A stretch of 64,000 nt of DNA from Pohlia nutans (lineage: Eukaryota > Streptophyta > Bryopsida > Bryales > Mniaceae). A program made the position numbers and the translations under genes. Of this stretch, positions 38,683 through 51,486 are shown one piece after another (the first letter of the stretch is position 1; each line of letters opens with the position of its first letter). Below the pieces are notes generated by a model. That model was not told the DNA's origin. It did not search any database and was given only the letters and a program-made list of their open reading frames with translations. Location: NCBI GenBank assembly GCA_022496805.1, contig CM040088.1:28588452-28652451 (forward strand), in the 5' to 3' direction.

Positions 38683-40495
38683 TGTAAAAACGTAGTGTAT
38701 CATTAATGGTACAATATAGATACATATACATTGTACAGATACGTGTCTATTGACACGAATCAATGCCTCAAGGGCCAAAAGCTATGTAGAAGGAGTGTGA
38801 CCTTTTATAAGCCAATAGGACTTATAAAGACATGTCCATTGGTGGCTATTTAAAGTGATTATTCCCTATATAATAAATTCATCCCATTTACAACTTACTT
38901 TGCCATGTGTACCAAGTTAGGTTTTGCTTCATTATGTCTTGGCATGTGTAGAGCCTAGGATTTAATATGCTATCAAAGCGTACATAGATCACACAAGATG
39001 TGTTGCATTCAAGAAGAAGATAAAAATGAACTTCCGACATTAGTAATGCACATAGAACCCATATTAGAAAATGAGCCCATGAACTATAGATACTTGCAAA
39101 TTAAACAAGAAGGTGCACTCATCCAAAGATTAAGAGAATTAAACAAAGAGGACAAAATTTATAATATACTTAATCTTGAGTGAAATTAAAGCATAATCAT
39201 TGCAATTAAGTGATACTCTTGTAAAAATCTCTTATCCAATTCTATAAAAAGAGTAGAATACCATGGCGTCCTCATCTATTGATGTGCGTAAAATCAATCA
39301 ATTTGATGGCCTGAATTTTCTCACATGGAAATTTCGGATGGAGATGGTGTTGTTGGACAAAGATTTGTTCGAACATGTGGACGGCTCAGAAGTGTGGCCA
39401 ATAACTCCAACAAATCAACCAACATAGGATAAGAAGGATAGTAAGGCAAGAGCAAACATATTACTTGTTTTAAAAAGATGCTCAACTTTCACATGTAAAT
39501 AAGTGCAATACAGCAATGGAAGTTTGGGATGCATTAACAAACATATATGAAACTTCCCATGCTCTAACAAAAATGCACTACAATAAACAATTGTATACAT
39601 TGAAAATATCGGAAGAAGATATATTAGTAAATTACATAAATATATTCCGTACTCTAGTTGACAATTCACCAAATACGAGTATCCAAATAAGTGATAATGA
39701 TAGTGCGATTGTACTTTTGGGCACTTTGCCCGAGACTTACGAGGACCTAGTTGTTTCCATAAGTGGTTAACCCAATTTAACACTACAAAGTGTTACAAGT
39801 CTCTTATTGCAAGAAGAGATAAGGAGAAAATCCAAGGGGAGAGTTATTGAGAATAAACCTCAAGCCTTGTACTCTAACAAAAAACCATTTAAGGGAAATT
39901 TGACTTTCCAAAGAGGAAATTTGAAATTACTAACAACACCCCTTAGTTAAAAAAGAAGGGGAATTGTTTTCAATATGGGAAGGCTGATCACCATATCAAA
40001 AATTAATGGCAAAATCCAGTCACCAAACCAATGGTGTTTTAAACACTAAATTGTTCACGGTAGCTTTGGCGGTAGAAGACACATCAAGTGATACGTGGTA
40101 CTTTGACTTCAGTACAACACAACACATGACGCCACACTTTGAATGGTATGTAGCACACATTTTGTTAAAACTGGACCACATTTTGTTAAAACTGGACCAC
40201 ATTTTGTTAAAAGTGGACTACCAAACTAGAAATGTGATGGGGAGTGCTATCCTTTTCAATAGATATAGGTCCCCAATTTTTCTATTGTACTCATATTCTT
40301 GGAATAAGAGCACTGTAGAAAAATTGGAGACCTATCTCTACTAAGAAGGGCATCACTCTCCATCACTTTTCTATTATGATAGTCCAGTTTTAACGAAATG
40401 TGTATTATGTCTCATTAACAAAGATCTTGACAAAAGATAAAGTATATTTGGGGGACGATTTGAGTTATGATATTGAAGGACGAGGTACTGTCAAG

Positions 40496-41047
40496 GACAC
40501 AAGAACTCAAGAACAAGAGAACAAGAGCAAGAACATGAACAAGGACCCAAGAACAAGAAGTGCAATAGTACACAAGAGTGGTTCTCAAGAAAGTATATTG
40601 AACTAATCGATAGTTGAACAAGATACAAGACGAGGCACACTCAAAGGTGCTCCTAAACTTGTGTTGACGAGAGTGAGGAGTCCCTCATCTCGTCCCCTAG
40701 ATATACTAGTACTAAGGAAGCTTCTGAAGGGGCTTCCTAGAGACTATGAGAGTCCCTAGGAAGTATCTAGAAAGATCCTAAAAGTCAAAGGACCTATAGA
40801 ACTTCTAGAAGTATTCTAGAAGGTTCTATGTCGGTGGCAATACCCATCACGAACTAGTTTGGACAATAACTTATCACTGGACAATACGGCAATACCCATC
40901 ACGAACTAGTTTGGACAATAACTTGTCTCTGGACAACTACGGCAATACCCATCACGAACTAGTCTTGAACAACATATCTCTGGCTTCAAGGCCTAGTCTT
41001 TGCAATACCCATCTCAAGGTTCTATGTCCGTGACAGGTACTATCAAG
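40496..41047 (+). other. About 550-bp insertion inside the copia element
   Basis: Between protease and integrase, 13-bp direct repeats AGGTACT(G/A)TCAAG stand at 40483-40495 and 41035-41047. The sequence between them has no pol homology. It contains CAAGAACA-rich runs, CTAGAAG-type hairpin pieces and a 52-bp tandem repeat. Confidence 0.55.
40836..41012 (+). repeat. 52-bp tandem repeat, three copies
   Basis: Units begin GGCAATACCCATCACGAACT and end ACTGGACAA(C)TAC. Two are nearly identical and the third is diverged in its second half. Nearby, 40158-40220 holds a separate 21-bp triplet repeat, CACATTTTGTTAAAACTGGA(C). Confidence 0.9.
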
Positions 41048-41295
41048 ATTACCCTAGATAATGAAGAAAATAGGGCCTCGAGATAGGACAATCGGGAATG
41101 TGCTACACATATCGGCTTTAAAAAAGAATTTAATTTCTGTTAGTACTTAGTAGATTTACGGATGTTGGCTACCACAAAGAGTTCACAACGAACTCTTGCC
41201 TTATAAACGACGATGGGGGTAAAACATTAATCACCTCGAGAAAAAGGATTAGTAATCTATATGAACTAGGTACCTCCCATACATACAATCATAAC

Positions 41296-41997
41296 TTGTC
41301 GCATGTCATAAGTGACTTAAACTCTACTAACATAGAGTTATGGCACCGAAGGATGGGTCATCCTAGTTTGCATAAACTCAAAATAATGTACAAAGACAGG
41401 TTGGTACACCGACTTCAAATAAAATCCCCAAATTTTGAAACACCTTTATGTAAGAGTTGTTTAGAGGGAAAACAAACTCGTAAGAAATTTTCCAAGTGGG
41501 GAGAACAGCGAGCTACAAACCTATTAGAAATAATCCACTCGGACATATGTGGTCCCATTCAAACATTTTCCCATCATGGTGCAAAATATTTTGTCACATT
41601 TATAAATGGTTTCTCCCGAAAATGTGTGGTGACATTTTTAAAGGATAAAGGGGAGGTTTTAGATGCCTTTAAGTCTTATAAACCAATGGTAGAACTACAA
41701 ACGGACAAAAGAATTAAAATGTTAGGAATAGATAATGGTGGAGAGTACATGTCTGGAGCATTTAAGAAATTTTGTTTAGATAGTGGTATAGCTCAACAAA
41801 CAATTGTCTCATGTACCTTTAAACAAAATGGAGTAGTTGAGCGTAAAAATTGCACCATAGTGGAGTGTGTTTGTAGCATGTTAAGAAATGCCAACCTTCT
41901 CAACATTTTTTGGACCAAAGCCATGTTCACTACTGTATACCTACAAAATAGATTACTTACCTTTGCTCTTAACAACAAGACCTCCGAAGAAGTGTAG
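41296..41997 (+). pseudogene. Copia integrase segment of the retrotransposon
   Basis: The longest intact frame of the element, 233 codons. It shows the HHCC zinc domain (HRRMGH ... CKSC), then the catalytic core with D in HSDICGP, D in GIDNGGEY and E in NGVVERKN. It ends at a TAG after NNKTSEEV, where a full polyprotein would continue. It is an isolated fragment, not an expressed gene. Confidence 0.88.
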
Positions 41998-42518
41998 ATA
42001 GGTAGAAAACCTAGTGCAGCTTACCTACGTGTTTTGGAAGTTAACTTTATTCTCATATCCCAAAAGAAAAGAGAAAAACAATTAAACTCCAAAACCCTTG
42101 AGTGGATACTTATTGCCAGGTATAATGAGAATGTTAAGGGGTACCGTTTGTACAACCTTTCCACAAAATCCGTCATCATTAGTTGTACTGTAGCATTTAA
42201 TGAAGACTCTTAAAATTAAGGGGGGAGCACAACGATCTGGAATGGATACATTTATTGATTTACAACCTTTATTGTTGGAGGAAGAACAAGCTCTCAAGAA
42301 AGATGACCAACCCCCCAAGGTGGCCAACCATATCAAAATGCCCCCAACATACAGGCAGTTCCTCCTAATGTACCCATTATAAATCAAGACTCGGATTTCG
42401 ATGATTCGGAATATTGCAATTCCGAAATGGAGTTCTTTGATCCTAAAGAAGTTCTCCAAGGCAATCATCAAGCATCAACCTCTTCACTACAAAGATCCAA
42501 AAGCTAACGGCGTCCATC

Positions 42519-43375
42519 TCAGCGATTGATTGATTCTTTGGACTTCACCAAAGAATTACTTTTTATCCAAGGTATGGAACCCCAAATCATCAAAGAGGCA
42601 TTGAGTGGTCCCAATGCACATGAATAGAAGAAGGCCATGGATGCCGAATATCTATCTTTACTCAAAAATAAGACATGGGCACTTACTAAATTACCTCCAA
42701 GTAAAAAAACAGTTGGTTGTAAATGGGTTTTTAGAATCAAATACAAAACAAATGGCCAAATTGACCGCTATATGGCTATACTTGTAACAAAGGGTTATTT
42801 TTAAGTCAAGGGATTAGACTACCATAACACTTTTTTCCCCGTAGTCAAAATCACGACCCTTTGCTTCCTTTTTGCCATAGCGGCTATACTTAATTTATAA
42901 ATCCACCAAATGGATGTTACAAAAGCTTTTCTTAATGGGAACTTAATGGAAATCATCTTTATGGATCATTGGGACAGATATGTTGTTGTGGGTCACGAGT
43001 CTCTAGTGTGTTTACTAGCCAAAAGGTTATATGGTCTTAAACAATCACAACGGGCATGACATAAATAGATAAATTCCTCTTCTACCCAAGTTCAAAAATT
43101 TATACAAAGTCATGCCGATACCAACGTCTACATTAAGAGGGAGGGAGAGTTATATGTCATTTTGGCTTTATATGTAGACGATGCTATTCTATTTAGCAAC
43201 AATATAGATTTGTTGAAATACACTGAAAAAGTTCTATCTCAACAATTTGAAATGAAAGATTACGGCGAGATGCACTATTGCCTAGGTTTACAAGTTGTAA
43301 GTAATAGAGCAAATAGAACTAAACAAAAATATATGGAAGACATACTTAAGAGGTTCAATAAAAATAAAATGTAAG
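42519..43375 (+). pseudogene. Copia reverse transcriptase segment, broken
   Basis: The frame reads through several stops: VGCKWVFRIKYKTNGQIDRY, then QMDVTKAFLNGNL, RLYGLKQS and the catalytic LYVDDAILFS (YVDD box near 43170). At least five in-frame stops are present. After 43375 a trace reading YRSVIGCLVYLM marks the RNase H border, and homology then ends abruptly. Confidence 0.88.
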
Positions 43376-43515
43376 CCTTCAATTACAATTATGGAGATCA
43401 ATGTTAAATTATCAAAAGACATGTGCTGTCAAACTTCTAAAGGAAAGAAATTTATAAACAACATTCCATACCGAAGCGTTATAGGATGTTTGGTATACCT
43501 CATGATTTACACCCG

Positions 43516-45659
43516 GACCGATTGGACACCAAAATTTTTGCTTTTCTCTTAGGTGTCACTTTTGTTCTTCTAAACATGTCTGCTATCATGTTTTCTTTTC
43601 TGGTCATGTAATAGATATTCTTTTTTTTCTACATTTTTGCAAGAGACATTGGGTCTTCAATCATCTACAACAACGTTATTTGAGCTAGGTAATAGCTCTA
43701 TAGAATTTGGCCTCACATTACTCTGGTTAAAGAGTTAATGCCTCTTACACAAATTTCCATGTGCATTCCCAGCTATAAATTTTTTCACTGCTTCATGTCT
43801 TTTCTACATCTATGTCTATGGTATAAAGACCTCTAGTTTTGTGAGCTACGCGATCACCACGCAGGTTCAAAACTTCTTTCCTGAAGCAACATAGGACTAT
43901 AACATTGCTACTACAAACAAAAGGAGCTAAAAGACCAAATTGATCATTTTATTGATTAAGAACAAGAGTACATGAAGGGTTTGGCAAAATAGAAGATAGC
44001 AACAAAAATATGAAAAATGAATTGTTCATTTGCTTGTTTGTTTGGCCTTTATATAGGCCTTCTTTTCCATTCGTACATGTGATGAATAGAAGTTATGTCT
44101 ATATCTATCTTAGAATTCTATATCTATACCTTTCTATGGCTGTTGTTCAAAATTGCCTAAATCTTCTTAAAATATAATTCTTTTGTGATTCAAAAAGTTA
44201 TCTTCTACTACCTTTCATTTTAACTATGTGATTGTAACCGGTTTGATCCATGAATTTAACCCTTTGATGAACCGTCACATAAGTATCCATTGAACCGTTA
44301 AGCTGAATAGTTACTCAAGTCCAGATTGTTACATTACATAATGTGAAAACAAAAGTTAATTGTGTGAGTATGAGTGGGAGCAAATTTGCAATAGCGTGAA
44401 GATCTGTGGTGGAGTGTGAGAGATTGAATAGTAACAATTGGAGTTTGTCATCTGGAGAAGAGTGCCATTAAAGGGTGTTGGAAAACACCAATTGGGAGTG
44501 GTGAAAGTGGGTGTGGATTAATATGTTAATTGAATTAGGTGAGAGCATTAATTGAAGTGGAGCAATTGGAGAGAATGTTAGGTGAGTGAGAGATAAGAGG
44601 ATTGGGTAAACATAAATTGGGATTGTTGGAATGAAGTAGTTGAGAAGGAATATTTATGTAGATTTGGTGGATCTATCACCAATTGTTAAATCACATCCAT
44701 GCTGAGTTGAAAGTGGTAAGAAAACCAATTGAGAAGACATGCTGGTCAATTAACCAGTATCCAATTGGAAAGTTCCAGCCTGTGGGGATTAAAGAAAGGA
44801 AAATTAGAGAAAAGAGCCGATGGAAAAGCTGTAGGAGCAAAGCTGACTGATTACTGATAAGTATCATCAACCTTACTCCTATTAGTTGAACTAGGTTATT
44901 TGCCTCATTATTTTTTATTCCAATTGAGCAGATTCGTAGCATTAAACTTGAAAACTATTCTAACCTCCCTGTGTTCGAATCCCACCCTTGAATTAATTTT
45001 TCTTTTCTGGAAATTAATTTTTACTACAGTGAATCAACTTTCATACATTGGGTTGAAAGGATGGAAAGTGATCTAAATGCCTCCAAACACAAACCGTAAA
45101 AGAAGATGGCTCATATATTACTATTATTAGACTCTAAATTTAATTAAATAAAAGGGATAAAAATTTGGAGTAATCTAAGATAATGCAAATTGGCATAAAT
45201 ATGGCTAGTACAATAGAACAACAACACAGCCAATACAACTCAATCTAAATATTACCATACAAGTACATATGACCACAACCACACAATTGAATAAAACGCA
45301 ATTACTACTTTTAACCCTAACACCGGCTACTACAATTTGATCATAAACACAATGAACTCTAGCAACCTAACCACGACCAATTCAAGGCATCACAAACATG
45401 CCCAATACAAAACAATATGACCATTATCAATGCAACATCACAACAACGACCAATATAAAGCAATATGACCACTACCAATGTAAAACATGACAACCACGAC
45501 CGATACAAAGCATCACAATCATAACCAATATAAAGCAATAAGAACACAACAATAATTTTGCAAAAAATGCAATTAATATTGCAATTAATCAATTTACTAA
45601 TGACAGCGCACCATCTTATTGAAAACAACGTATCTTGTGTTGCTCTAAAGACCGCAATT
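43516..45659. other. Intergenic DNA with simple repeats
   Basis: No gene. TTAACCCTTTGATGAACC at 44256 is a possible solo TTAA-family terminus. Positions 45360-45545 are a degenerate tandem array around ACGACCAATA(T/C)AAAGCA, which creates a Cys/Leu-rich minus-strand frame of no meaning. Positions 44390-44600 are A/G-rich. Confidence 0.5.
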
Positions 45660-46140
45660 TTTTTTGTCTCGTACCCCCTTCAGGCAAGCTTGGGCTTCTT
45701 GGAAGCCCAACTTGAAGATTTATTCCCTCTCAAAATTTCACATTCCAATTCCTCACGGTCTTTCACTCCAAGTGACATCACCCATAAATGGGGTGTATGA
45801 TGGACGGGACCTTATGAAGTCAAAAAGATATTGCACACGGATGCCTATGTATTACACATCCTTCCAAGACTTAAGTGACACCCCATATACCATGTGTCGG
45901 TATTGAAGAAGTTTAGAAAAGATGAGTACAATATGCATTTGGATAAAAAGGAACGTAGACCTCCCCTAAAGTATGAAGTATGAGACAACTCAATGGAATA
46001 AGTCGTAGACATTATGCAAAAGCGCAAACTTAGCATAAAGGGTTGACAATTCCAATGCATTTTAAAAGCCACAGTATTTATGAATACGAGTGAATCAATA
46101 AAGACTTTTTGCATCATGAAAGGCACCTAATTGCGGAGTA
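45660..46140 (+). pseudogene. Ty3/gypsy integrase C-terminal relic
   Basis: Across several frames, pieces read in order GPYEVKKILHTDAYVLHILP, HPIYHVSVLKKFRKDEYNM and KERRPPLKYEV. These are the typical C-terminal stretch of Ty3/gypsy integrases, in which a chromodomain-like QREVEQIL region follows. At least four stops break it. No RT, RNase H or LTR can be attached. Confidence 0.75.
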
Positions 46141-47111
46141 AAAACAAAAGTATCCTGAGATGAGAACGCGAAAAGCAGTCGCAAAGAAAGTTCCCAGGCG
46201 GTGAAGACACCAACTCTTAAAGTAGGGGAGAATCGCCTTGAGCACATAAGAAGTCCAAAAGACCTAATTTGACAAGCCGAGGTTGAAGTAGGGGAATTAG
46301 TAAAGGAAGAAGTTGGAAGTGTGGACATAATTTATCGGATCTTAGGGCTCTTCCCATTAAGACTCAGTCCTTGCGAAACTAAGGTTCGAGTATTGGCTTT
46401 AGTGGAGGAAACTCCACATGATAGATTCTGAAGCAAAATTGCAAGAAGTAATTAACTTTGTCCAAAATTGTGAACATAAACAAAGGTTTGCACCCCTTGA
46501 ACGAATTCTATAATTTGTAAACAAAGTCCTAGTGGTTCCCGCAAGGGAATCATCAACCACATAGAAAGTGAATGTTCATGAAAGATGGATTCTTCCCAAA
46601 CCCAAGCTAAAAATTAAGGAAGAAAAAGAAGATAGAACGACAAAAAAAGTGTAGTAAAAACATTGTCACTCGAACAAAGTGTACAAAGACAAACATGAAG
46701 GTTGTCGTAATCCAAAACGACCTAAAGTATTAGACTATGGAGCTGGACTAACCCAGCGCCGCGGGGAGGTCCCCTTGTGGCACCAACCCCTTAGGATAAG
46801 GCAAGGTCGGATCCCGAACTCTGTGACTAACACTTAGTGGGATTTTGTAGGTAATTAAGAAGTTCTAGGAGAAAACTCGGAGCGTAACGGTTGCCAAGAA
46901 GTGGGGGCATTCTAGGAATATGTACAACTTCATGGCTATGTATGAGACAAACCCAAGTTCCACTTTTCTCCTCCTCTTGCATATTTACATGGGCAACTTC
47001 TTAAACCCATCGAACTTGGTTCTAAGGCTATTTTCCATTTTGTGAAGATCCCAATAAAATACATGTTCAAACTCATCACATTTGAAATTGATTTGTTCTA
47101 ATGTTTATTAT
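46141..47111. other. Decayed retroelement flank
   Basis: A short piece reading VHERWILPKPKLKIKEEKE (about 46565-46630) may extend the gypsy relic. Positions 46740-46900 are GC-rich, with GCGCCGCGGGGAGGTCCCC, and could be an old LTR. No intact frame. Confidence 0.35.
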
Positions 47112-47889
47112 TTAACCCTTTAACGTCCTGATTCAATACTAATTTCGAATATGCATTATTAAATGTTTGATGAATAACATAAATGTAATTGATGTACAAA
47201 GCTAAGTTGTTAGTATCAATGTGAAGATCACATCTGTACAATTGGATTTATCATATTTATTATTAATAAATTGTTATTAAATTTAAGCCTTCTTTTGAAA
47301 TTTAATTAAAAATTCCATATTAACAAAATAAAAATAAAAATTGTTGTAATGAATTTGGAATAACACATGCACTATGAGATGGTATGATTTCCATTCTTTT
47401 ATTCTACTTATTTTGGAAAATCATGCTTAAGGTCTCACTTTAACCTTTTGAAGTCTAGATGATGCACCAATTTCAAAGATGTGTTATAAAATGTTTGAAA
47501 AATCACAAAAATGGAGTTGATGTACCAAAAACAGATGTAAATGTCATATGTACAGTTGCATTTATCATTAAATTTTTCAAAATTTTTAAATTATATTTTC
47601 AAGGTTTTCTTTTGAAATTCAATTAAAAATCCTAAATTAAAGTTTTTTAGTTCAATTTTTTTGTAATGAAGTTGAAATAATATGCACTATGAGATGGTAC
47701 AATTTCCATTGTTTAATTCTACTTATTTTGAAAAATCATTTTTAAGATCTCACTTTTTGAACTAAGAGTGAAACTAGACATAAACAAAAAAAATTGGATG
47801 GATGGAAATTTTTTATTGAATGTAGTGAAGAGGCGCCTCAGAAATCATCCAACGTCTAGAAAAAGAACGGTGACACGTCAAAGGGTTAA
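47112..47889. mobile_element. TTAA-family element with internal duplication
   Basis: The ends TTAACCCTTTAACGTCC and GACACGTCAAAGGGTTAA are inverted copies, and the span is 778 bp. Inside, about 310 bp is duplicated: TGCACTATGAGATGGTA, followed by ATTTCCATT and TTCTACTTATTTTG, occurs near 47368 and 47678. Confidence 0.82.
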
Positions 47890-48930
47890 ATTGCATAAAA
47901 ATTATGCAAAATTCACCAAAACAAGGAGCTTGAATGATCTAACATTTTTTTGCCGAAATCTTATTTGATTTTGAGAGGCTACTTTGACAATAGAAAAAAT
48001 TAGCAAAAAAGTGGATGACATTGCCAAAGTCCTTTCAAAAGATTTCTAAAATTGCTAATATTTGGATGAAACTGCCTTGTAATAAATAGATTTTTCCTGA
48101 CCTGGCTACATTCCAGGGTGAGTATCACTCTACCAACGGAAAAACGAAAAACAATTGACTGGCTTGAATTATGTTTTTGGAGGCACCCAGCGAAAAATGT
48201 AAGAAGAAAAAAGTAGCCCTGTACTGCCATGATCCATCTCAGGTGACAAGTGCAACTGTCTATGCACTGACGCACAGCCCCCAAGGGCAGATGTGGACGC
48301 TTCTGGAAGCCCCACGGAGAACGAGACTCAGGAGTCAGACAGTAGGCACACCAAAAGTCCATATGTAACAAGTGCTTTGTAAGTTATCTCAGAAAACTAC
48401 AGTAGGTTTTCGGGTTCTTTATAAACAGAAGCAGTTGGACTAAGACGGTACAGAAGATATATCACCATTCTTTCGAAGTACAATCCTGAAAAGGCAATGC
48501 GAAGCAACTTATTACCAAGCACATACAAAACCCAAGCCCAGCAACCCTAAACCCCTGGAACGAGTCATATGAGCAGTGAACCTTGAATGAGTCATCGTGG
48601 TCACAGAGCAGTGACTCAACAATGTGAGTTAAGGTTTCAACAATGTTTGGTGTGAGTTACAGCACCCAGTGGGTGTAAAATGTGGTAGTGTTCAATGTAG
48701 TAATTTCTGTACTCTGAAGCCTAAACCTAAACGCATTGTCTCCCAAATGAATCAAAGTGTTCGTCATAATCGTGTCAGAGTTCAAAAACTCCGGTGAGAT
48801 GTTTCCTATGCTGTCGGTCTAGTCAGACGTTTGCTTTTGACCTAATGAAAGAAAAAACCGACGAGAAAAAGAAGGAATCAGGGGACGGTTTTAACCGAAA
48901 GGTTACCCATTTTCAGGCTTCATCTTCGTT
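47890..48930. other. MCU 3' flank
   Basis: DNA downstream of the minus-strand MCU gene, probably including its 3' UTR near 48931. No other gene seen. Confidence 0.4.
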
Positions 48931-50943
48931 TCAATCAGCGTCCTCCAGTATCCTCTTGGTCAAGGGCTTCCACCCGGTTTGGCACTGCATTTGCAGCTCT
49001 TTGTACCTCTTGATATCAAAATTCTGCTTCCGAAACAGCTTCCGTTGCCTGGAGTGGTAGATCCGCTGCATGAAGTCTTGGTACGTGGGATCCCGGGACG
49101 TGAACATGAAGTAGGTGTAGCCGCAGATGATGCCACTGGCCGTGGCGAAAAAAGCGATGGGCTCCATCACATCCCACGAGAGCTCCCAGAATGTGAGCCG
49201 GAAAAACACCAGCACCCAGAACGTGAGCCCGCCCAAGCCCGTCCACAGCACCGCGCGCATCTGCTTGTGCGCCCTTCTGTCAATCTCGTCCTTCTTCTTC
49301 GACAACGCTAACAGCTCCATTCTCCGTTGATCGTCTTCGCCGAGCAGCGACATGGGAAGCACGTTGGCCACAAGCTCGGCGATCTGTCCACAAGGAACCC
49401 TGACCAGATTATCAGGCAGTAATGGGTACGAGAATGATGGTAATCTCAACAACCGCTTGCAAAACTTGCTATAAACAGCAATTTGGCAGTAATGTTTACT
49501 TCCCAGTGAATTGGACAAGGTTTTCCATGTCATGCAAGACCATCCCCTGCTACAGATTACGAATCTTGGATGCGGGTAAACCCTTGCCTCATTGAGACCT
49601 ACGCTTTTTTTGGCTTGTCTAAAGAAATGGCAACGCTCTCCGCATCGTCTTGCATTAAGAACAAAGACACAATTCGTAACAGAAATTTCAGGCGAACCTG
49701 TGGAATCCGCAAGACTCGACGTATGATATGACAATCGGTGAATGAACGGGAAGAGGAGTGACGCTGCGTGGCCTACCAGATTTTGAATTGCAGACAATGG
49801 AATTCACGTAAACCCTCGTGCAATTGCATTGACAGAGCTATAGATTACGAATCTTGGATGGGGGTAAACCCTTGCCTCATTGAGACCTACGCTTTTCTTT
49901 TCTTGGCTAAAAGAATGCAACGCTCTCTGCATCGTCTTGTAATAAGAACAAAGACACAAAAATCTTATGAACAGAAATTTCAGGCGAACCTGTGGAATCC
50001 GCAGGACCCGACGTATGATATGAAAATCGGTGAATGAACGGGACCAGGAGTGGCCTACCAGATTTTGATAATGGAATTCACGTAAACCCTCGTGCAGTTG
50101 CATTGACCTAGCTACAGATTACGAATCTTGGATGGGGGTAAACCCTTGCCTCATTAAGACCTACGCATTTATTTTCTTGGCTAAAGGAATGGCAACGCTC
50201 TCTGCATCGTCTTGTAGTAAGAACAAAGAAACAAAAATCTTATGAACAGAAAGTTCAGGCGAGCCTGTGGAACGGGAAGACGAGTGACGCTGTGTGTCCT
50301 ACCAGATTTGGAATTGCATGTAATAACATTCACGTAAACCCTCGCGCAATTGCGAGTGTAAACATTCACTGACCTTCTCCGGATGTAAGTGGACCTTGTC
50401 GCGGAACGTGAGCACGACGCCGGCCTGATTCAAGACGTGCGCCATTTCCGCGGCCTCTTTGTCGTCGGAGGCCATTCCCACCGTGCGACAAATGTGCAGA
50501 AGCTCCTCGTAGCTGACGGTATCGCGCGGATCGTCGCGTAGCCGCTTCTTGAGCGACGCGCAGTGCACGTGCTGCACGAGATTGCGCGCCTCTTCATTGG
50601 CCACTTTGGCCGCCACTCCCTCTTTCACCACTGTGGTCCGCTTAGACTCCTCGTCCTCTCCATCGGCCCTCCACGCCGTCCCGTGCACCCCTCTCGTGGT
50701 CTTCGTCGGCACCACCAAATGTCGCCACGACGACCACCCTGCGTCGTCGCGACGCCATCGCTCCTCCTGCCAACACGAAGAAGAATACGATGATCCGACC
50801 TCTGTATCCACCCCAGCTTGTAAACCAAATCCGCTTGCACTGTAGTTGCGATGCTGCGACAATCCTATTGCGCTCGTAGCCGTGGTCCTCACCAGCAGCA
50901 GCTGCTGGCGCAAACCGTGCAATACACGACGGCAGGCAGCCAT
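48931..50943 (-). CDS. MCU: Mitochondrial calcium uniporter (MCU)
   Basis: This inner-membrane channel carries Ca2+ into the matrix. Exon 1 is 50943-50374 (190 codons) and exon 2 is 49383-48931 (150 codons plus TGA). LHPEK joins IAELV exactly at phase 0, giving 340 aa. The N-terminus MAACRRVLHGLRQQLLLVRT is an Arg-rich mitochondrial presequence. A matrix domain follows, then a coiled coil around KKKDEIDRRAHKQ, TM1 (about 235-255), the pore loop WDVMEP (260-265) with selectivity acids D261 and E264, and TM2 (about 265-284). The tail FTSRDPTYQDFMQRIYHSRQ is typical of plant MCUs. The frame is open upstream to an ATG at 51120, but that 59-residue addition looks less like a presequence. The intron holds a large tandem triplication. 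Confidence 0.95.
49550..50362. repeat. Triplicated 0.28-kb block in the MCU intron
   Basis: Copies start at about 49550, 49838 and 50112, each with ACAGATTACGAATCTTGGAT (first base varies) and containing GGGTAAACCCTTGCCTCATT, GCATCGTCTTG and CACGTAAACCCTCG(T/C)GCA. Spacing is 288 and 274 bp. The last copy is shortened. Together they fill most of the 990-bp intron. Confidence 0.92.
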
Positions 50944-51486
50944 AGCTCCGGCCACCCCCTTCAACTCTGCAACGCAACACGCAGCTGGAAACAACAACGA
51001 CAACAACAAACGCCTCATCCGAGACGCGGCATCTACGCCGTCTCTAGATTCCAACCACCCTCTCCGAACTCGTCGTGGCGCGACCGCCCCGGAATTTTTT
51101 ATGGGGAGCTTACATTTCAAGTTACGGGATCAAGCGACCGCGTATCTACGCGTGTTATAGATCTAGAGATGCAGATCCTGATCCCATAACGTTCATTAGC
51201 CCTTGCTGGACCATTGTAGCAACACTGTAGAGAAACGACTAATAAAATAGTCCAACTCTCCCATTCTCTTTGCTTGGACCAGTTGAAGTTAGAGGAAATT
51301 CTTTGTGATTCCTCTGATCCCCTAACACATACTTCAGATTCGGAGGTGCAACAATGGGCCTCTAAAGAACATTATGTTTGCACATTACGAGGGCGATACA
51401 ACCGATAAATTAAGGGAAATGAGGTGGACACGTGTTACGTTGAGATTGCAGTGTTTTCAAACCATGAGTTTTAAAGAAACCATGAG
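50944..51486. other. MCU upstream region
   Basis: Probable 5' leader and promoter of the minus-strand MCU gene. It is GC-rich to about 51120, then AT-richer. No TATA box assigned. Confidence 0.4.

Larger units (their letters stand above)
38683..43515 (+). mobile_element. Decayed Ty1/copia retrotransposon, 3'-truncated
   Basis: A probable 5' LTR (38683 to about 38965, starting TG) is followed by TATGCTATCAAAGCG, close to the initiator-Met tRNA binding site TGGTATCAGAGC. Then: gag start at 39263 (MASSSIDVRKINQFDGLNFL), gag body 39516-39770, decayed zinc knuckle and protease relic around 39950-40150 (WYFDFSTTQHMT, the catalytic DSGAT changed), integrase 41296-41997, reverse transcriptase about 42519-43375 and an RNase H trace to about 43515. 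Many stops and frameshifts break it. No 3' LTR is found. Confidence 0.9.

Noticed and set aside
44940..44995. GTGTTCGAATCCCACC resembles a tRNA T-arm
   Set aside because: The stem pairs poorly and no acceptor or anticodon arm could be placed upstream.
49016..49330. Plus-strand and alternative minus frames inside MCU exon 2
   Set aside because: Shadows of the MCU coding frame.
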